DNA of 51,042 nucleotides from Branchiostoma floridae (GCF_000003815.2 NC_049979.1:15912393-15963434); one strand, 5' to 3'; counted from the stretch's first letter, positions 19,021 through 32,786 are shown. Notes: generated by a model from the sequence alone, not told the origin. Numbers and translations are program-made.

Positions 19021-19760
19021 CCAAACTGTTATCTGCGAACTAAGATGTGAGGGTCCACTGAAAGTCAGACAATGTCGTCAAAGATTCCATCGCATGATTA
19101 ACACGACCCACACAGCTTTGAGTTATTCCACTTGTTTTTCTCGCAATTTACCTTTTTTTTCAAAGGGACATAGACTGGAGCAATGAACAGAATAATTAAA
19201 AATTTGGCTATCATTGATTAAAGCCTTCATTCTTTATATTTATGCCCTAACATATTAGTTTTTCACATTATATTTTGGTGAGAACATGTTGATCACCCCT
19301 CGCATATCTCTTGTATACAGAAAAGTGGTTCTGTTCGGGTTGACAGCTACTTAACTGGTGATATATTAGTGCCACAATCTCGATTCGGACTTCCAGAAGG
19401 CGAACATTTCATTTTGCATGTCAGGGGAAATTTGATGCGTGTATCCAACACATTTCCGTGGCATATAAATCATGATTTTATGGTTGTGTTTTCCAGGTCA
19501 GGAAGTATTAAAAGTTGTTTGTGGGATAAATGCACAGATTACTGTTTCTAACAGTGAAGTAAAGCGGTTTATGGATATCACAAAACTGCAAAGGTCAAGT
19601 CAACTTGAGTAACTGAAAAGAGTAAACATTAAATGAAAAGTTGATGTAGTTACAAAATGCATACATATATATGATCAGGAAATACAAAATGACACATTAA
19701 TACTAGTGACTACTATATGCGTTTTGTGTGAATTTCCAAATCAACCTTGAGAGTACATAA
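19021..19760. other. unassigned stretch
   Basis: I see no gene. Base composition is AT-rich and without tandem structure. Confidence 0.35.
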
Positions 19761-19764
19761 GTGA

Positions 19765-20155
19765 TAGGATGACCGTAATGGTAAGTTTTTGCCCCAGAAC
19801 CTAGAGGTTCCGGGTTCGAAGCACCTGACATGCTCAGATCTTGGCGTTGTGCTCTTGAGAAAAGGTACTTTACACGGCTTTACTCACTTCACTCAGGTGG
19901 AAAGGAGTACCTTGCTTCGAAAAGGGAAGTCCCTCGGATAGGACATAAAATGGAGGCCCTATGTTTGAGGAGAGTCACAACTCGAGCACGTTAAAGAACC
20001 CACCACACTTATCAAAAACAGTAGGGGACTTTCGCGATGTGAGTAGATCAAATAAACTTTCCCTGATATGCAGTTTCTAGTCTTCAGTACAATGCAAACC
20101 TGGTCACAAGTTACAGCACTATGCGCTTTAACGGGTTTACAATACAAACAGAATA
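19765..20155 (+). mobile_element. tRNA-derived SINE (plus strand)
   Basis: A head with A-box-like 'tgaccgtaatggtaag' and B box GGGTTCGAAGC (about 19812-19822) is followed by 'ccctcggataggacataaaatggagg', 'gagcacgttaaagaacccac', 'gtgagtagatcaaataaa' and a diverged 'gttacagcactatgcgctttaa' 3' domain ending in ACAAAC. It is the same family as the minus-strand copy at 15751-16165. Confidence 0.78.
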
Positions 20156-21141
20156 TATCCTTGCACCTGCACAACATTCATTGCGTGACCAAATCCTTCA
20201 GACGACCTTCGTTCGGAAATCTACAATGCACCTGCCTTCCCCACAGTTTAAGTACGGAGAAGGGATAGACCGTACATGCACAAATCAGTTCAGTTCAGTT
20301 CATCGGAACTTCATCCTCATAACATATGAGGTGCCATTAACAATGTCTGACCATGCGTTTCTATCTAGCATGGCGGCTAGCAAGTTGTAGTCCTTAAAAC
20401 CAACCTCCTCCTCCTCCAAAACTTTCTTAACAAATATGCTTTCACAACTCAGTGGGTCATTTATATGATCATACAATGCAAAAGTCACTTAGGCAACTGA
20501 ATAGATTTTGTAAACAATAATACGTTTCAGATAGCTTCCTTTATGTTTCGATACAAAACTCAGATGCTATATCTAAAACTTCTGTTTTCAAAATCCATGT
20601 AGTTGTTTGAAAAACATACAGTGGCTTGTACTGCGTGTCTTATAACCTTGGTGTTAAATCTTCATCGGGCGTATATCTTATTTTTCTAAGCTTGTATAGG
20701 AGTAGCAGATTCAAAGCGGTTAAAAACTAAAAATAAATTCACCGTAAAATGTGTAACCCGTTCAAATTTCACGTTTTTTTTATACCGAAGTTAAACCCTC
20801 CCACCCAATGATAAAATGGTTGACCCCTACATTAACTACCATATGATTTATAGCTGCTTTTACTAACGACGTCCAGACAATTAATAAAGTTGTCCTGTTC
20901 CCGAGTTATCCTTCCCGTGTCGTCTGTAATTAGTCTAGAGATAAACCAGACGACTGTAGGTCGTGCAGGGGATGTAAGGGAACGGTAACGTTGCTATTGG
21001 CACGGCTGAAATACGGTCTCTCGCTGTAAATTATTCATGTAACATGAACGACAGACAAGGCTTTGTCGTGATCTTAATGTTGGGGTGACTGTAAATTACG
21101 AAAATTGCAAGGCACTGCGTAGTGTGCCTCTTGCCGCATGC
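20156..21141. other. unassigned stretch
   Basis: No supported gene, only short open frames. CAGTTCAGTTCAGTT occurs near 20287-20300. Confidence 0.35.
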
Positions 21142-21636
21142 ACACAGATTTGCGACAGCAACTCGAATGTTCTATGACAGCAATAACGACAGGTGCGCGA
21201 TAGCAACTCGGCAGGTGTGCGGAAGCAATACAAACAGTTGTGTGACATCAACAGTAAAATGTGAGCGAAAGCAACACAAACAGGTGTCCGACAGAAACAC
21301 GACAGGTGTGCGACAGCAACATGACAAGTGTGCGAAAGGAACGCGACAAATGTGCGACGGAAATAAGATGTTGCGAGACAGCAACACGACTGGTGTACGA
21401 CAACAACACGACATGTTGTTTGATAGCAACACGACAGGTGTGCATTAGCAACACGACAAGTGTGCGACAGCAGTACGACAGGTGTGCGACAACAACATGA
21501 CAGGTGTGCGACAGCAACACGACAGGTGTGCGATAGCAACACAACAGATGTGTATAAAAAACGACCGATTTGCTACAGCAACAGACATGTTAACGACAGC
21601 AACAAAACAGGTGTGCGACACCAACACGACAAGTGG
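21142..21636. repeat. 22-bp minisatellite, about 22 copies
   Basis: The unit is GTGTGCGACAGCAACACGACAG with substitutions and small indels. The best-preserved units are at 21420-21540. The overlapping Ser/Cys/Leu-rich minus-strand frames are its translation and are not genes. Confidence 0.88.
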
Positions 21637-22339
21637 TAAATCTGGTTATAATTGATATCTTGTGTTCTTGATAAGTTACGGTCGCGATTTTTGGTTGGTA
21701 AATAATTCTTGAGGTCGGGAAGAAATGACACAGCTTTGGGCCTTCTAAATATTTAGTATCAGTAAATGCATTCACTGCGTACCCCTATCTTTGCATTAAC
21801 ATTTGGTCCGTACCATTTTTGATACAATGCTTCAAACTTTAGACGATGTACCCATTTATCGTGGTCGACATACTTCAGTCAAAACAGAAACAGTCCTCAA
21901 TATATCTCTATCTCTAACGTTTAGTTATAATCGATCAATTATGGAATAACTCGAGGCATTGTGACCCAAGCAATCCAACAAAAGAGGTATACAAATACGA
22001 TTTGTAGACTTTTAAATCAATTTGTCGCAACGATATATCCTGTTATTTCAATATTGCTCCAGATTGGCGTAGAAGGCTTGTCAGTTATGAGTACGACAAT
22101 CTCATCATCTCGTGGGTAAAGTCGTTTCCTGGCTGCAATTTGTGTGACCCCTGGTGACCTTTTATATTAGAGTTAAGCTGGGATGTTCCACTTGCAAGTT
22201 GGGGGACAAAGGGTTGGACTGCGACGCATGGCCGGAAGAATATTTTTACTAGGAGGAACGGACGGTGAAAACGAGACAATTAAAAAAGTGTCTATGCGTA
22301 TAGGGAATGCATGTGTAGGGTCCACAGTAGTACTACATG
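21637..22339. other. unassigned stretch
   Basis: No gene or repeat recognised. Confidence 0.35.
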
Positions 22340-22633
22340 CACAGAAAGAGAGACATAGTCATACGGATAGAACACACAGACACAGACATAGACAGACAGA
22401 CACACAGACAGACAGACAATACAAATACAAATTCACAGCTGCAGACAGACATAGGACACGGGAGAAACACAGAGACAGAAAAACAGACAGACAGACAGAA
22501 CGATTAACAGACAAAAAGACAGAAAAACACAGAGAGAGATGGACAGACAGGCACAGAGACAAATGCAGACTGGCAGACACACGGACAGACACACATATAG
22601 AGACAGACAGACACACAGACAGACATACAGACC
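22340..22633. repeat. ACAG-rich microsatellite/minisatellite tract
   Basis: Interrupted runs of (ACAG)n and (ACACAG)n with scattered substitutions. The Thr/Asp/Arg and Val/Ser/Leu/Cys low-complexity frames on both strands derive from it. Confidence 0.88.
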
Positions 22634-24376
22634 ATGAAGAAAATGAAATGTAATATTTGACACTGGCCTTGACACTGGCCTTGACACTTGGGTACCATAA
22701 AGCATAATCAAATTCCAAGATAAACATTTCTTCGTCGTCTAACCGTCAGGTCGGAAACATGTCACTTGTGAGATATAAACAAGGTTTGGAGTCAGGTCAG
22801 GTCCGCACTTTTCCAGTCCTATGAGACACAGTGACCCAGATTCCGTTTCCCTACTATAGCTAGAACAACGGTGTCGTCAAGCCCTCCATGATTTTCCTAT
22901 CAATGACTATATGATGGCATCAGTTGGACCAATGGCAATATAGGACTGTTTTATTTGCAAAATCATACCCAAACGCTCTGTGGGTGTCCCAGAGTACGAG
23001 TAAAGAAACGGAGTACAAACACGAATTTCTAATCAACTGTAAGGTACATGTACCATGTTTACTGTTAGGTGTGACTTTTTGGTTGAAAGCAGTTACGATT
23101 TGAAGTGTCCCACGTTCTGCATAATGGGTAGTTTGAGTTACAACTCAATCATTGGTGTCAAAATATCACTTGCAATTTGGTCAATGTTTCAGCTTTGAAA
23201 AATGTTAATTACTAGTATTATTATAACGATTCATCAGCGTACAAATATGATACTTAATTTTAAGCTTCCCCGATAGGAAATGGCATAGTGACACATTTCC
23301 TTTGCTTAAGGGGAGAATTTTTTAGATGTTGTCCCTCAGGTCAAACTAACCAATATCATGTCCGACATTATCAGACAATTACGTGATGACTCAGAGGTCA
23401 TTAACCTCTAGATGAACTTGTCATAACTCCAAATGAAGTTAACTACCGTCTGCCATGACTCATAACTTAGTAGACGTTATTCGAACGTTTTCTGATATGA
23501 CAACAACTCATAACTGTACTCTGAATGTGTCGGCCCTGTAAAGGATGTGCTAATCCTATTGCCCACACCTCTCAGATTTGTGGAATCTGAGAATCTCAAT
23601 AGATGAATAATCATGACGGTCTGAGAAGGTTTTGCTAATTTTACTTTATCAAACTCTTAAACAGAAACCTAGCTGGGCCGCACCTGTTAGGGACAATTTT
23701 ATTACGGCAGCTTTGCGAATCTTTCACCAATTTCTCTAATAATCACACTGACGTGCGACACAAGTGCAAACTACGTGACCTCTATACAAACAAAATGGCT
23801 GCACTCGGAATGTCACATCCTCAGTTTCATCCCCCAATTAGATGCAATATACGTTTATTGGAAATCACAGTGTTACCACGAAAAAAAAACAATGCACGAT
23901 TATCAAGATTCATCGATAAGAGACTTACAGTGATGCGCCTGTTGGTGATTACTTTGCGACTAGTTCGCGCCCACTCGCGTTGTATTTGCGCTTGACACAG
24001 AGAACTAGCAAGAATTACTGAAAGAGCGAGGAATGGATATGGAAATGCTATTATCGTGAACTTCGAAGACAGAATGACTGAAAAGACGAGGAAGACCTAG
24101 GTATAGAGAAATCTTGTTTATCACGGACTTGACCATGTTGATGACCTCATCCCTAGCGTTATAAATACATCTTCCGCGGGTGCGAGGTTCTACATTTCCT
24201 CCATCGACTAAAATGGAGACTTGGCGCACGTCCAGAACAATGGCACGGATGTGGACAGGATATATACTACGGTATAAATAATGCTGTTGGTGTGTGTCGG
24301 TGATGTACACTGATCTAGGTTCTTCCGTGCTGTTGTTGTTGTAGTTGTTCGCTGGATCAAGGCGCCGGTGAGTACT
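22634..24376. other. unassigned stretch with possible promoter near its end
   Basis: No supported gene. Near the end, TATAAATA occurs at about 24160 and 24274, and a strong plus-strand donor (GCGCCG|GTGAGTACT) sits at 24367-24368, just before the gap. A first exon of an unseen gene is possible. The long minus-strand open frame over 24005-24376 has no motif I recognise. Confidence 0.35.
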
Positions 24377-24476
24377 NNNNNNNNNNNNNNNNNNNNNNNN
24401 NNNNNNNNNNNNNNNNNNNNNNNNNNNNNNNNNNNNNNNNNNNNNNNNNNNNNNNNNNNNNNNNNNNNNNNNNNNN
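24377..24476. other. assembly gap (100 N)
   Basis: It hides the left boundary of the TTAA array. Confidence 0.99.
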
Positions 24477-25123
24477 ATCTTTGCCGCGCTTATTCCACTG
24501 CCCGCTTCTAGCGCCGACAATAAGATCCAGTTTGTGCTTTGCACTGTGTAAGAATGCATTCTTGCACACATTTGGGGCGCATTGTGCTTCTTAAGGGGCC
24601 GTTCACGGCGAAGTAGTTAAGAGTTTGGTGTCGGACTCGTTTGATTCTGAAAGTGTGAGATCTGGTCTACTGCTCCATGTCAAAATCTGGCACATTCTTC
24701 ATTTTACTTACAAGCGACGAACTTAAAACGCGACCCCCTGCTGTTTTCCTTGAGCAACCTCTGACGTCACTCCGTGACGTCAGCGATGCCAACTTTTAAA
24801 GACGGTTTTCTACCGATGTGTAGCACCGAAACGACGGAGAGTGCACATACTTTCCCGGACAAGTTTATGGGCAAACTTTGCACCCCATTTTATCCGTTTT
24901 CAGAAAAGCGATGACAGAAAAAAGCATGTTTTTTAATGTTTCTGTATTATAACGTAGGTTCAATATGCATCTAGGCTTGATAGCCTCAAAATACAGTGTT
25001 TTTGACCTGACTTTAAACCGCTCCTGTGGGAAAAGTAACCATCGGAGACAAACCAAATTTGGATATATGGTAGATATGAACTTTTTAAGTAATAAAAATA
25101 CATATTGAGAAAAAATGTCCCTC
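24477..25123 (+). mobile_element. T0, left part lost in gap
   Basis: Only the right ~650 bp are visible. One A is missing in 'ttattccactgccc' relative to the other copies. It belongs to the 'gcaaac / gatgacag' subtype. Confidence 0.85.
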
Positions 25124-25127
25124 TTAA

Positions 25128-25789
25128 GGTTCCGGGTCGGAGTTCAAATCTGACCGGAGTTGGCGGAAGGGTGGTGTAATAGGCCGGAAGTGCGCTGTTG
25201 TCTCCCTAACTTTTGCTCCCTATGGCTTGGTGATCGTTATAACTGAGCATAGATTTGTCGTATTTTCTGAAAAGCCCGTGGGTTGTATTGTTTTTGTGCG
25301 AGGAGTAGTTGGTCGGCCAGCGAAACCATTTTTGTATTAGTCCGCTGCAACGGTGATGCGGTTTTTTCGCCTGATGACCCAAATAGCGGCGTTTTTCATG
25401 CGATTTCGAAGAAATGACGTCATCGGAGATTGCAAAAAAGTTATCACATGGAATTTTTTTATTTTCATTTTGCACAAACATGAAGAATTTAGCTTCTCTA
25501 CCACGTAGGCCGTTATCCTGGGAAAATTCGTTTTTTCCAAGCAGCTTCGATCAAAAAAGTGTTAAAAAATGATAGTTTTCGGGTCCAAAATTAAAATTTT
25601 ACTACATATTCTAACCAAAATAAAGAGGCAACAGACGGTACCAATAGGTTTGTCGGAAAGAGACAGTAAACGGCTTTCCGCCATATTGATTAAGTTTCGC
25701 GTCCTACGTTTACTAGCGGAACTGTAGCCCTTCGGCCTGAGGCTGCCCGCCAACCTCCGAAATCGTAAAAGAAACTCCGGTCCGATACC
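25128..25789 (+). mobile_element. HM1
   Basis: Complete 662-bp HM with TTAA on both sides (25124-25127, 25790-25793). It carries 'aactgagcatag' and 'gaaaccattt', like HM5. Confidence 0.85.
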
Positions 25790-25793
25790 TTAA

Positions 25794-26922
25794 TAGGGCG
25801 GCGCTTGTACCTTATATGACGTCATAGATGACATAATTTCGACGCATTTTAAAGTTTCCATCAGATGTCGTTATATTGTGGAAAAACAAACACCGTTTTT
25901 CATTTTTCTAGTTAAAAAGTCAGCATATTCATGTACAGGCCCTAGGCACCCCCCTCCCCCTTTTTCACCCCCCCCCCCTTAGAACTACCATTACGGGTAA
26001 CTTTAATCGATTCTGGCGGGCAGAATTTTCCAAAATCATATCTTTCTCTATGTCATTTGATTGGAGCCGACCTCTGTCGTTCACCTATCGCATACATGTT
26101 CGCGATGCCGTGCATTAGTATGACTTAAATGGGCATTAAAGCTGAAATCTTGGTGCTTTAAGCCCTAACTTAAGGAGAAACTGGGTTTACTGACTTTCGG
26201 TTCATAGCTCCTTAACGCGGCGATCTTTTTTTCTTTCGGTGGTATGTAGTAATAGCCTATTAAAAGCACTACACATCTTTGCCGCGCTTATTCCAACTGC
26301 CCGCTTCTAGCGCCGACAATAAGATCCAGTTTGTGCTTTGCACTGTGTAAGAATGCATTCTTGCACACATTTGGGGCGCATTGTGCTTCTTAAGGGGCCG
26401 TTCACGGCGAAGTAGTTAAGAGTTTGGTGTCGGACTCGTTTGATTCTGAAAGTGTGAGATCTGGTCTACTGCTCCATGTCAAAATCTGGCACATTCTTCA
26501 TTTTACTTACAAGCGACGAACTTAAAACGCGACCCCCTGCTGTTTTCCTTGAGCAACCTCTGACGTCACTCCGTGACGTCAGCGATGCCAACTTTTAAAG
26601 ACGGTTTTCTACCGATGTGTAGCACCGAAACGACGGAGAGTGCACATACTTTCCCGGACAAGTTTATGGGCAAACTTTGCACCCCATTTTATCCGTTTTC
26701 AGAAAAGCGATGACAGAAAAAAGCATGTTTTTTAATGTTTCTGTATTATAACGTAGGTTCAATATGCATCTAGGCTTGATAGCCTCAAAATACAGTGTTT
26801 TTGACCTGACTTTAAACCGCTCCTGTGGGAAAAGTAACCATCGGAGACAAACCAAATTTGGATATATGGTAGATATGAACTTTTTAAGTAATAAAAATAC
26901 ATATTGAGAAAAAATGTCCCTC
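25794..26922 (+). mobile_element. T1
   Basis: Complete 1129-bp T of the 'gcaaac / gatgacag' subtype. The CRE palindrome CTGACGTCAC-TCC-GTGACGTCAG lies at 26560-26582. Confidence 0.85.
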
Positions 26923-26926
26923 TTAA

Positions 26927-27585
26927 TAGGGCGGCGCTTGTACCTTATATGACGTCATAGATGACATAATTTCGACGCATTTTAAAGTTTCCATCAGATG
27001 TCGTTATATTGTGGAAAAACAAACACCGTTTTTCATTTTTCTAGTTAAAAAGTCAGTATTTTCTGAAAAGCCCGTGGGTTGTATTGTTTTTGTGCGAGGA
27101 GTAGTTGGTCGGCCAGCGAAATCATTTTTGTATTAGTCCGCTGCAACGGTGATGCGGTTTTTTCGCCTGATGACCCAAATAGCGGCGTTTTTCATGCGAT
27201 TTCGAAGAAATGACGTCATCGGAGATTGCAAAAAAGTTATCACATGGAATTTTTTTATTTTCATTTTACACAAACATGAAGAATTTAGCTTCTCTACCAC
27301 GTAGGCCGTTATCCTGGGAAAATTCGTTTTTTCCAAGCAGCTTCGATCAAAAAAGTGTTAAAAAATGATAGTTTTCGGGTCCAAAATTAAAATTTTACTA
27401 CATATTCTAACCAAAATAAAGAGGCAACAGACGGTACCAATAGGTTTGTCGGAAAGAGACAGTAAACGGCTTTCCGCCATATTGATTAAGTTTCGCGTCC
27501 TACGTTTACTAGCGGAACTGTAGCCCTTCGGCCTGAGGCTGCCCGCCAACCTCCGAAATCGTAAAAGAAACTCCGGTCCGATACC
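26927..27585 (+). mobile_element. T/HM chimera
   Basis: The first 130 bp (26927-27056) are the left end of T. From 27057 the sequence is HM without its first 133 bp. The switch occurs at GTCAG in T and GTCG in HM, a 3-4 base match. The result is a TTAA-flanked unit with a T left end and an HM right end, almost HM-sized (659 bp). Confidence 0.85.
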
Positions 27586-27589
27586 TTAA

Positions 27590-28718
27590 TAGGGCGGCGC
27601 TTGTACCTTATATGACGTCATAGATGACATAATTTCGACGCATTTTAAAGTTTCCATCAGATGTCGTTATATTGTGGAAAAACAAACACCGTTTTTCATT
27701 TTTCTAGTTAAAAAGTCAGCATATTCATGTACAGGCCCTAGGCACCCCCCTCCCCCTTTTTCACCCCCCCCCCCTTAGAACTACCATTACGGGTAACTTT
27801 AATCGATTCTGGCGGGCAGAATTTTCCAAAATCATATCTTTCTCTATGTCATTTGATTGGAGCCGACCTCTGTCGTTCACCTATCGCATACATGTTCGCG
27901 ATGCCGTGCATTAGTATGACTTAAATGGGCATTAAAGCTGAAATCTTGGTGCTTTAAGCCCTAACTTAAGGAGAAACTGGGTTTACTGACTTTCGGTTCA
28001 TAGCTCCTTAACGCGGCGATCTTTTTTTCTTTCGGTGGTATGTAGTAATAGCCTATTAAAAGCACTACACATCTTTGCCGCGCTTATTCCAACTGCCCGC
28101 TTCTAGCGCCGACAATAAGATCCAGTTTGTGCTTTGCACTGTGTAAGAATGCATTCTTGCACACATTTGGGGCGCATTGTGCTTCTTAAGGGGCCGTTCA
28201 CGGCGAAGTAGTTAAGAGTTTGGTGTCGGACTCGTTTGATTCTGAAAGTGTGAGATCTGGTCTACTGCTCCATGTCAAAATCTGGCACATTCTTCATTTT
28301 ACTTACAAGCGACGAACTTAAAACGCGACCCCCTGCTGTTTTCCTTGAGCAACCTCTGACGTCACTCCGTGACGTCAGCGATGCCAACTTTTAAAGACGG
28401 TTTTCTACCGATGTGTAGCACCGAAACGACGGAGAGTGCACATACTTTCCCGGACAAGTTTATGGGCAAACTTTGCACCCCATTTTATCCGTTTTCAGAA
28501 AAGCGATGACAGAAAAAAGCATGTTTTTTAATGTTTCTGTATTATAACGTAGGTTCAATATGCATCTAGGCTTGATAGCCTCAAAATACAGTGTTTTTGA
28601 CCTGACTTTAAACCGCTCCTGTGGGAAAAGTAACCATCGGAGACAAACCAAATTTGGATATATGGTAGATATGAACTTTTTAAGTAATAAAAATACATAT
28701 TGAGAAAAAATGTCCCTC
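27590..28718 (+). mobile_element. T2
   Basis: Complete T, 'gcaaac / gatgacag' subtype. It starts the first copy of a ~4.07 kb higher-order block. Confidence 0.85.
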
Positions 28719-28722
28719 TTAA

Positions 28723-29852
28723 TAGGGCGGCGCTTGTACCTTATATGACGTCATAGATGACATAATTTCGACGCATTTTAAAGTTTCCATCAGATGTCGT
28801 TATATTGTGGAAAAACAAACACCGTTTTTCATTTTTCTAGTTAAAAAGTCAGCATATTCATGTACAGGCCCTAGGCACCCCCCTCCCCCTTTTTCACCCC
28901 CCCCCCCCCTTAGAACTACCATTACGGGTAACTTTAATCGATTCTGGCGGGCAGAATTTTCCAAAATCATATCTTTCTCTATGTCATTTGATTGGAGCCG
29001 ACCTCTGTCGTTCACCTATCGCATACATGTTCGCGATGCCGTGCATTAGTATGACTTAAATGGGCATTAAAGCTGAAATCTTGGTGCTTTAAGCCCTAAC
29101 TTAAGGAGAAACTGGGTTTACTGACTTTCGGTTCATAGCTCCTTAACGCGGCGATCTTTTTTTCTTTCGGTGGTATGTAGTAATAGCCTATTAAAAGCAC
29201 TACACATCTTTGCCGCGCTTATTCCAACTGCCCGCTTCTAGCGCCGACAATAAGATCCAGTTTGTGCTTTGCACTGTGTAAGAATGCATTCTTGCACACA
29301 TTTGGGGCGCATTGTGCTTCTTAAGGGGCCGTTCACGGCGAAGTAGTTAAGAGTTTGGTGTCGGACTCGTTTGATTCTGAAAGTGTGAGATCTGGTCTAC
29401 TGCTCCATGTCAAAATCTGGCACATTCTTCATTTTACTTACAAGCGACGAACTTAAAACGCGACCCCCTGCTGTTTTCCTTGAGCAACCTCTGACGTCAC
29501 TCCGTGACGTCAGCGATGCCAACTTTTAAAGACGGTTTTCTACCGATGTGTAGCACCGAAACGACGGAGAGTGCACATACTTTCCCGGACAAGTTTATGG
29601 GCAGACTTTGCACCCCATTTATCCGTTTTCAGAAAAGCGATGTCAGAAAAAAGCATGTTTTTTAATGTTTCTGTATTATAACGTAGGTTCAATATGCATC
29701 TAGGCTTGATAGCCTCAAAATACAGTGTTTTTGACCTGACTTTAAACCGCTCCTGTGGGAAAAGTAACCATCGGAGACAAACCAAATTTGGATATATGGT
29801 AGATATGAACTTTTTAAGTAATAAAAATACATATTGAGAAAAAATGTCCCTC
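28723..29852 (+). mobile_element. T3
   Basis: Complete T of the 'gcagac / gatgtcag' subtype, with a one-base deletion in 'ccccatttatccg' that is also found in T7. Confidence 0.85.
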
Positions 29853-29856
29853 TTAA

Positions 29857-30518
29857 GGTTCCGGGTCGGAGTTCAAATCTGACCGGAGTTGGCGGAAGGG
29901 TGGTGTAATAGGCCGGAAGTGCGCTGTTGTCTCCCTAACTTTTGCTCCCTATGGCTTGGTGATCGTTATAGCTGAGCATAGATTTGTCGTATTTTCTGAA
30001 AAGCCCGTGGGTTGTATTGTTTTTGTGCGAGGAGTAGTTGGTCGGCCAGCGAAATCATTTTTGTATTAGTCCGCTGCAACGGTGATGCGGTTTTTTCGCC
30101 TGATGACCCAAATAGCGGCGTTTTTCATGCGATTTCGAAGAAATGACGTCATCGGAGATTGCAAAAAAGTTATCACATGGAATTTTTTTATTTTCATTTT
30201 GCACAAACATGAAGAATTTAGCTTCTCTACCACGTAGGCCGTTATCCTGGGAAAATTCGTTTTTTCCAAGCAGCTTCGATCAAAAAAGTGTTAAAAAATG
30301 ATAGTTTTCGGGTGCAAAATTAAAATTTTACTACATATTCTAACCAAAATAAAGAGGCAACAGACGGTACCAATAGGTTTGTCGGAAAGAGACAGTAAAC
30401 GGCTTTCCGCCATATTGATTAAGTTTTGCGTCCTACGTTTACTAGCGGAACTGTAGCCCTTCGGCCTGAGGCTGCCCGCCAACCTCCGAAATCGTAAAAG
30501 AAACTCCGGTCCGATACC
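29857..30518 (+). mobile_element. HM2
   Basis: Complete. Private changes are 'cgggtgcaaaatt' and 'aagttttgcgtcc'. Confidence 0.85.
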
Positions 30519-30522
30519 TTAA

Positions 30523-31653
30523 TAGGGCGGCGCTTGTACCTTATATGACGTCATAGATGACATAATTTCGACGCATTTTAAAGTTTCCATCAGATGTCGT
30601 TATATTGTGGAAAAACAAACACCGTTTTTCATTTTTCTAGTTAAAAAGTCAGCATATTCATGTACAGGCCCTAGGCGCCCCCCTCCCCCTTTTTCACCCC
30701 CCCCCCCCCTTAGAACTACCATTACGGGTAACTTTAATCGATTCTGGCGGGCAGAATTTTCCAAAATCATATCTTTCTCTATGTCATTTGATTGGAGCCG
30801 ACCTCTGTCGTTCACCTATCGCATACATGTTCGCGATGCCGTGCATTAGTATGACTTAAATGGGCATTAAAGCTGAAATCTTGGTGCTTTAAGCCCTAAC
30901 TTAAGGAGAAACTGGGTTTACTGACTTTCGGTTCATAGCTCCTTAACGCGGCGATCTTTTTTTCTTTCGGTGGTATGTAGTAATAGCCTATTAAAAGCAC
31001 TACACATCTTTGCCGCGCTTATTCCAACTGCCCGCTTCTAGCGCCGACAATAAGATCCAGTTTGTGCTTTGCACTGTGTAAGAATGCATTCTTGCACACA
31101 TTTGGGGCGCATTGTGCTTCTTAAGGGGCCGTTCACGGCGAAGTAGTTAAGAGTTTGGTGTCGGACGCGTTTGATTCTGAAAGTGTGAGATCTGGTCTAC
31201 TGCTCCATGTCAAAATCTGGCACATTCTTCATTTTACTTACAAGCGACGAACTTAAAACGCGACCCCCTGCTGTTTTCCTTGAGCAACCTCTGACGTCAC
31301 TCCGTGACGTCAGCGATGCCAACTTTTAAAGACGGTTTTCTACCGATGTGTAGCACCGAAACGACGGAGAGTGCACATACTTTCCCGGACAAGTTTATGG
31401 GCAGACTTTGCACCCCATTTTATCCGTTTTCAGAAAAGCGATGTCAGAAAAAAGCATGTTTTTTAATGTTTCTGTATTATAACGTAGGTTCAATATGCAT
31501 CTAGGCTTGATAGCCTCAAAATACAGTGTTTTTGACCTGACTTTAAACCGCTCCTGTGGGAAAAGTAACCATCGGAGACAAACCAAATTTGGATATATGG
31601 TAGATATGAACTTTTTAAGTAATAAAAATACATATTGAGAAAAAATGTCCCTC
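30523..31653 (+). mobile_element. T4
   Basis: Complete, 'gcagac / gatgtcag' subtype. It shares 'ggacgcgtttg' with T7, T9 and T10. Confidence 0.85.
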
Positions 31654-31657
31654 TTAA

Positions 31658-32786
31658 GGGGCGGCGCTTGTACCTTATATGACGTCATAGATGACATAAT
31701 TTCGACGCATTTTAAAGTTTCCATCAGATGTCGTTATATTGTGGAAAAACAAACACCGTTTTTCATTTTTCTAGTTAAAAAGTCAGCATATTCATGTACA
31801 GGCCCTAGGCACCCCCCTCCCCCTTTTTCACCCCCCCCCCCCTTAGAACTACCATTACGGGTAACTTTAATCGATTCTGGCGGGCAGAATTTTCCAAAAT
31901 CATATCTTTCTCTATGTCATTTGATTGGAGCCGACCTCTGTCGTTCACCTATCGCATACATGTTCGCGATGCCGTGCATTAGTATGACTTAAATGGGCAT
32001 TAAAGCTGAAATCTTGGTGCTTTAAGCCCTAACTTAAGGAGAAACTGGGTTTACTGACTTTCGGTTCATAGCTCCTTAACGCGGCGATCTTTTTTTCTTT
32101 CGGTGGTATGTAGTAATAGCCTATTAAAAGCACTACACATCTTTGCCGCGCTTATTCCAACTGCCCGCTTCTAGCGCCGACAATAAGATCCAGTTTGTGC
32201 TTTGCACTGTGTAAGAATGCATTCTTGCACACATTTGGGGCGCATTGTGCTTCTTAAGGGGCCGTTCACGGCGAAGTAGTTAAGAGTTTGGTGTCGGACT
32301 CGTTTGATTCTGAAAGTGTGAGATCTGGTCTACTGCTCCATGTCAAAATCTGGCACATTCTTCATTTTACTTACAAGCGACGAACTTAAAACGCGACCCC
32401 CTGCTGTTTTCCTTGAGCAACCTCTGACGTCACTCCGTGACGTCAGCGATGCCAACTTTTAAAGACGGTTTTCTACCGATGTGTAGCACCGAAACGACGG
32501 AGAGTGCACATACTTTCCCGGACAAGTTTATGGGCAAACTTTGCACCCCATTTTATCCGTTTTCAGAAAAGCGATGACAGAAAAAAGCATGTTTTTTAAT
32601 GTTTCTGTATTATAACGTAGGTTCAATATGCATCTAGGCTTGATAGCCTCAAAATACAGTGTTTTTGACCTGACTTTAAACCGCTCCTGTGGGAAAAGTA
32701 ACCATCGGAGACAAACCAAATTTGGATATATGGTAGATATGAACTTTTTAAGTAATAAAAATACATATTGAGAAAAAATGTCCCTC
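31658..32786 (+). mobile_element. T5
   Basis: Complete, 'gcaaac / gatgacag' subtype. Its left end reads TTAAGGGGCGG instead of TTAATAGGGCGG. Confidence 0.85.

Noticed and set aside
21096-21627. Possible CRISPR-like or repeat-protein locus
   Set aside because: Units are 22 bp back to back with gradual drift and no spacers, so it is a minisatellite.
22359-22727. Low-complexity Ser/Val/Leu/Cys frames
   Set aside because: They come from the ACAG microsatellite.
24005-24571. 188-codon minus-strand frame
   Set aside because: About 34 codons are the N gap. The rest has no recognisable motif, and a strong plus-strand donor lies inside it.
25128-25170. tRNA B-box-like GTTCAAATC in HM
   Set aside because: It lies inside the HM terminal inverted repeat and lacks an A box at the right distance, so HM is not a SINE.
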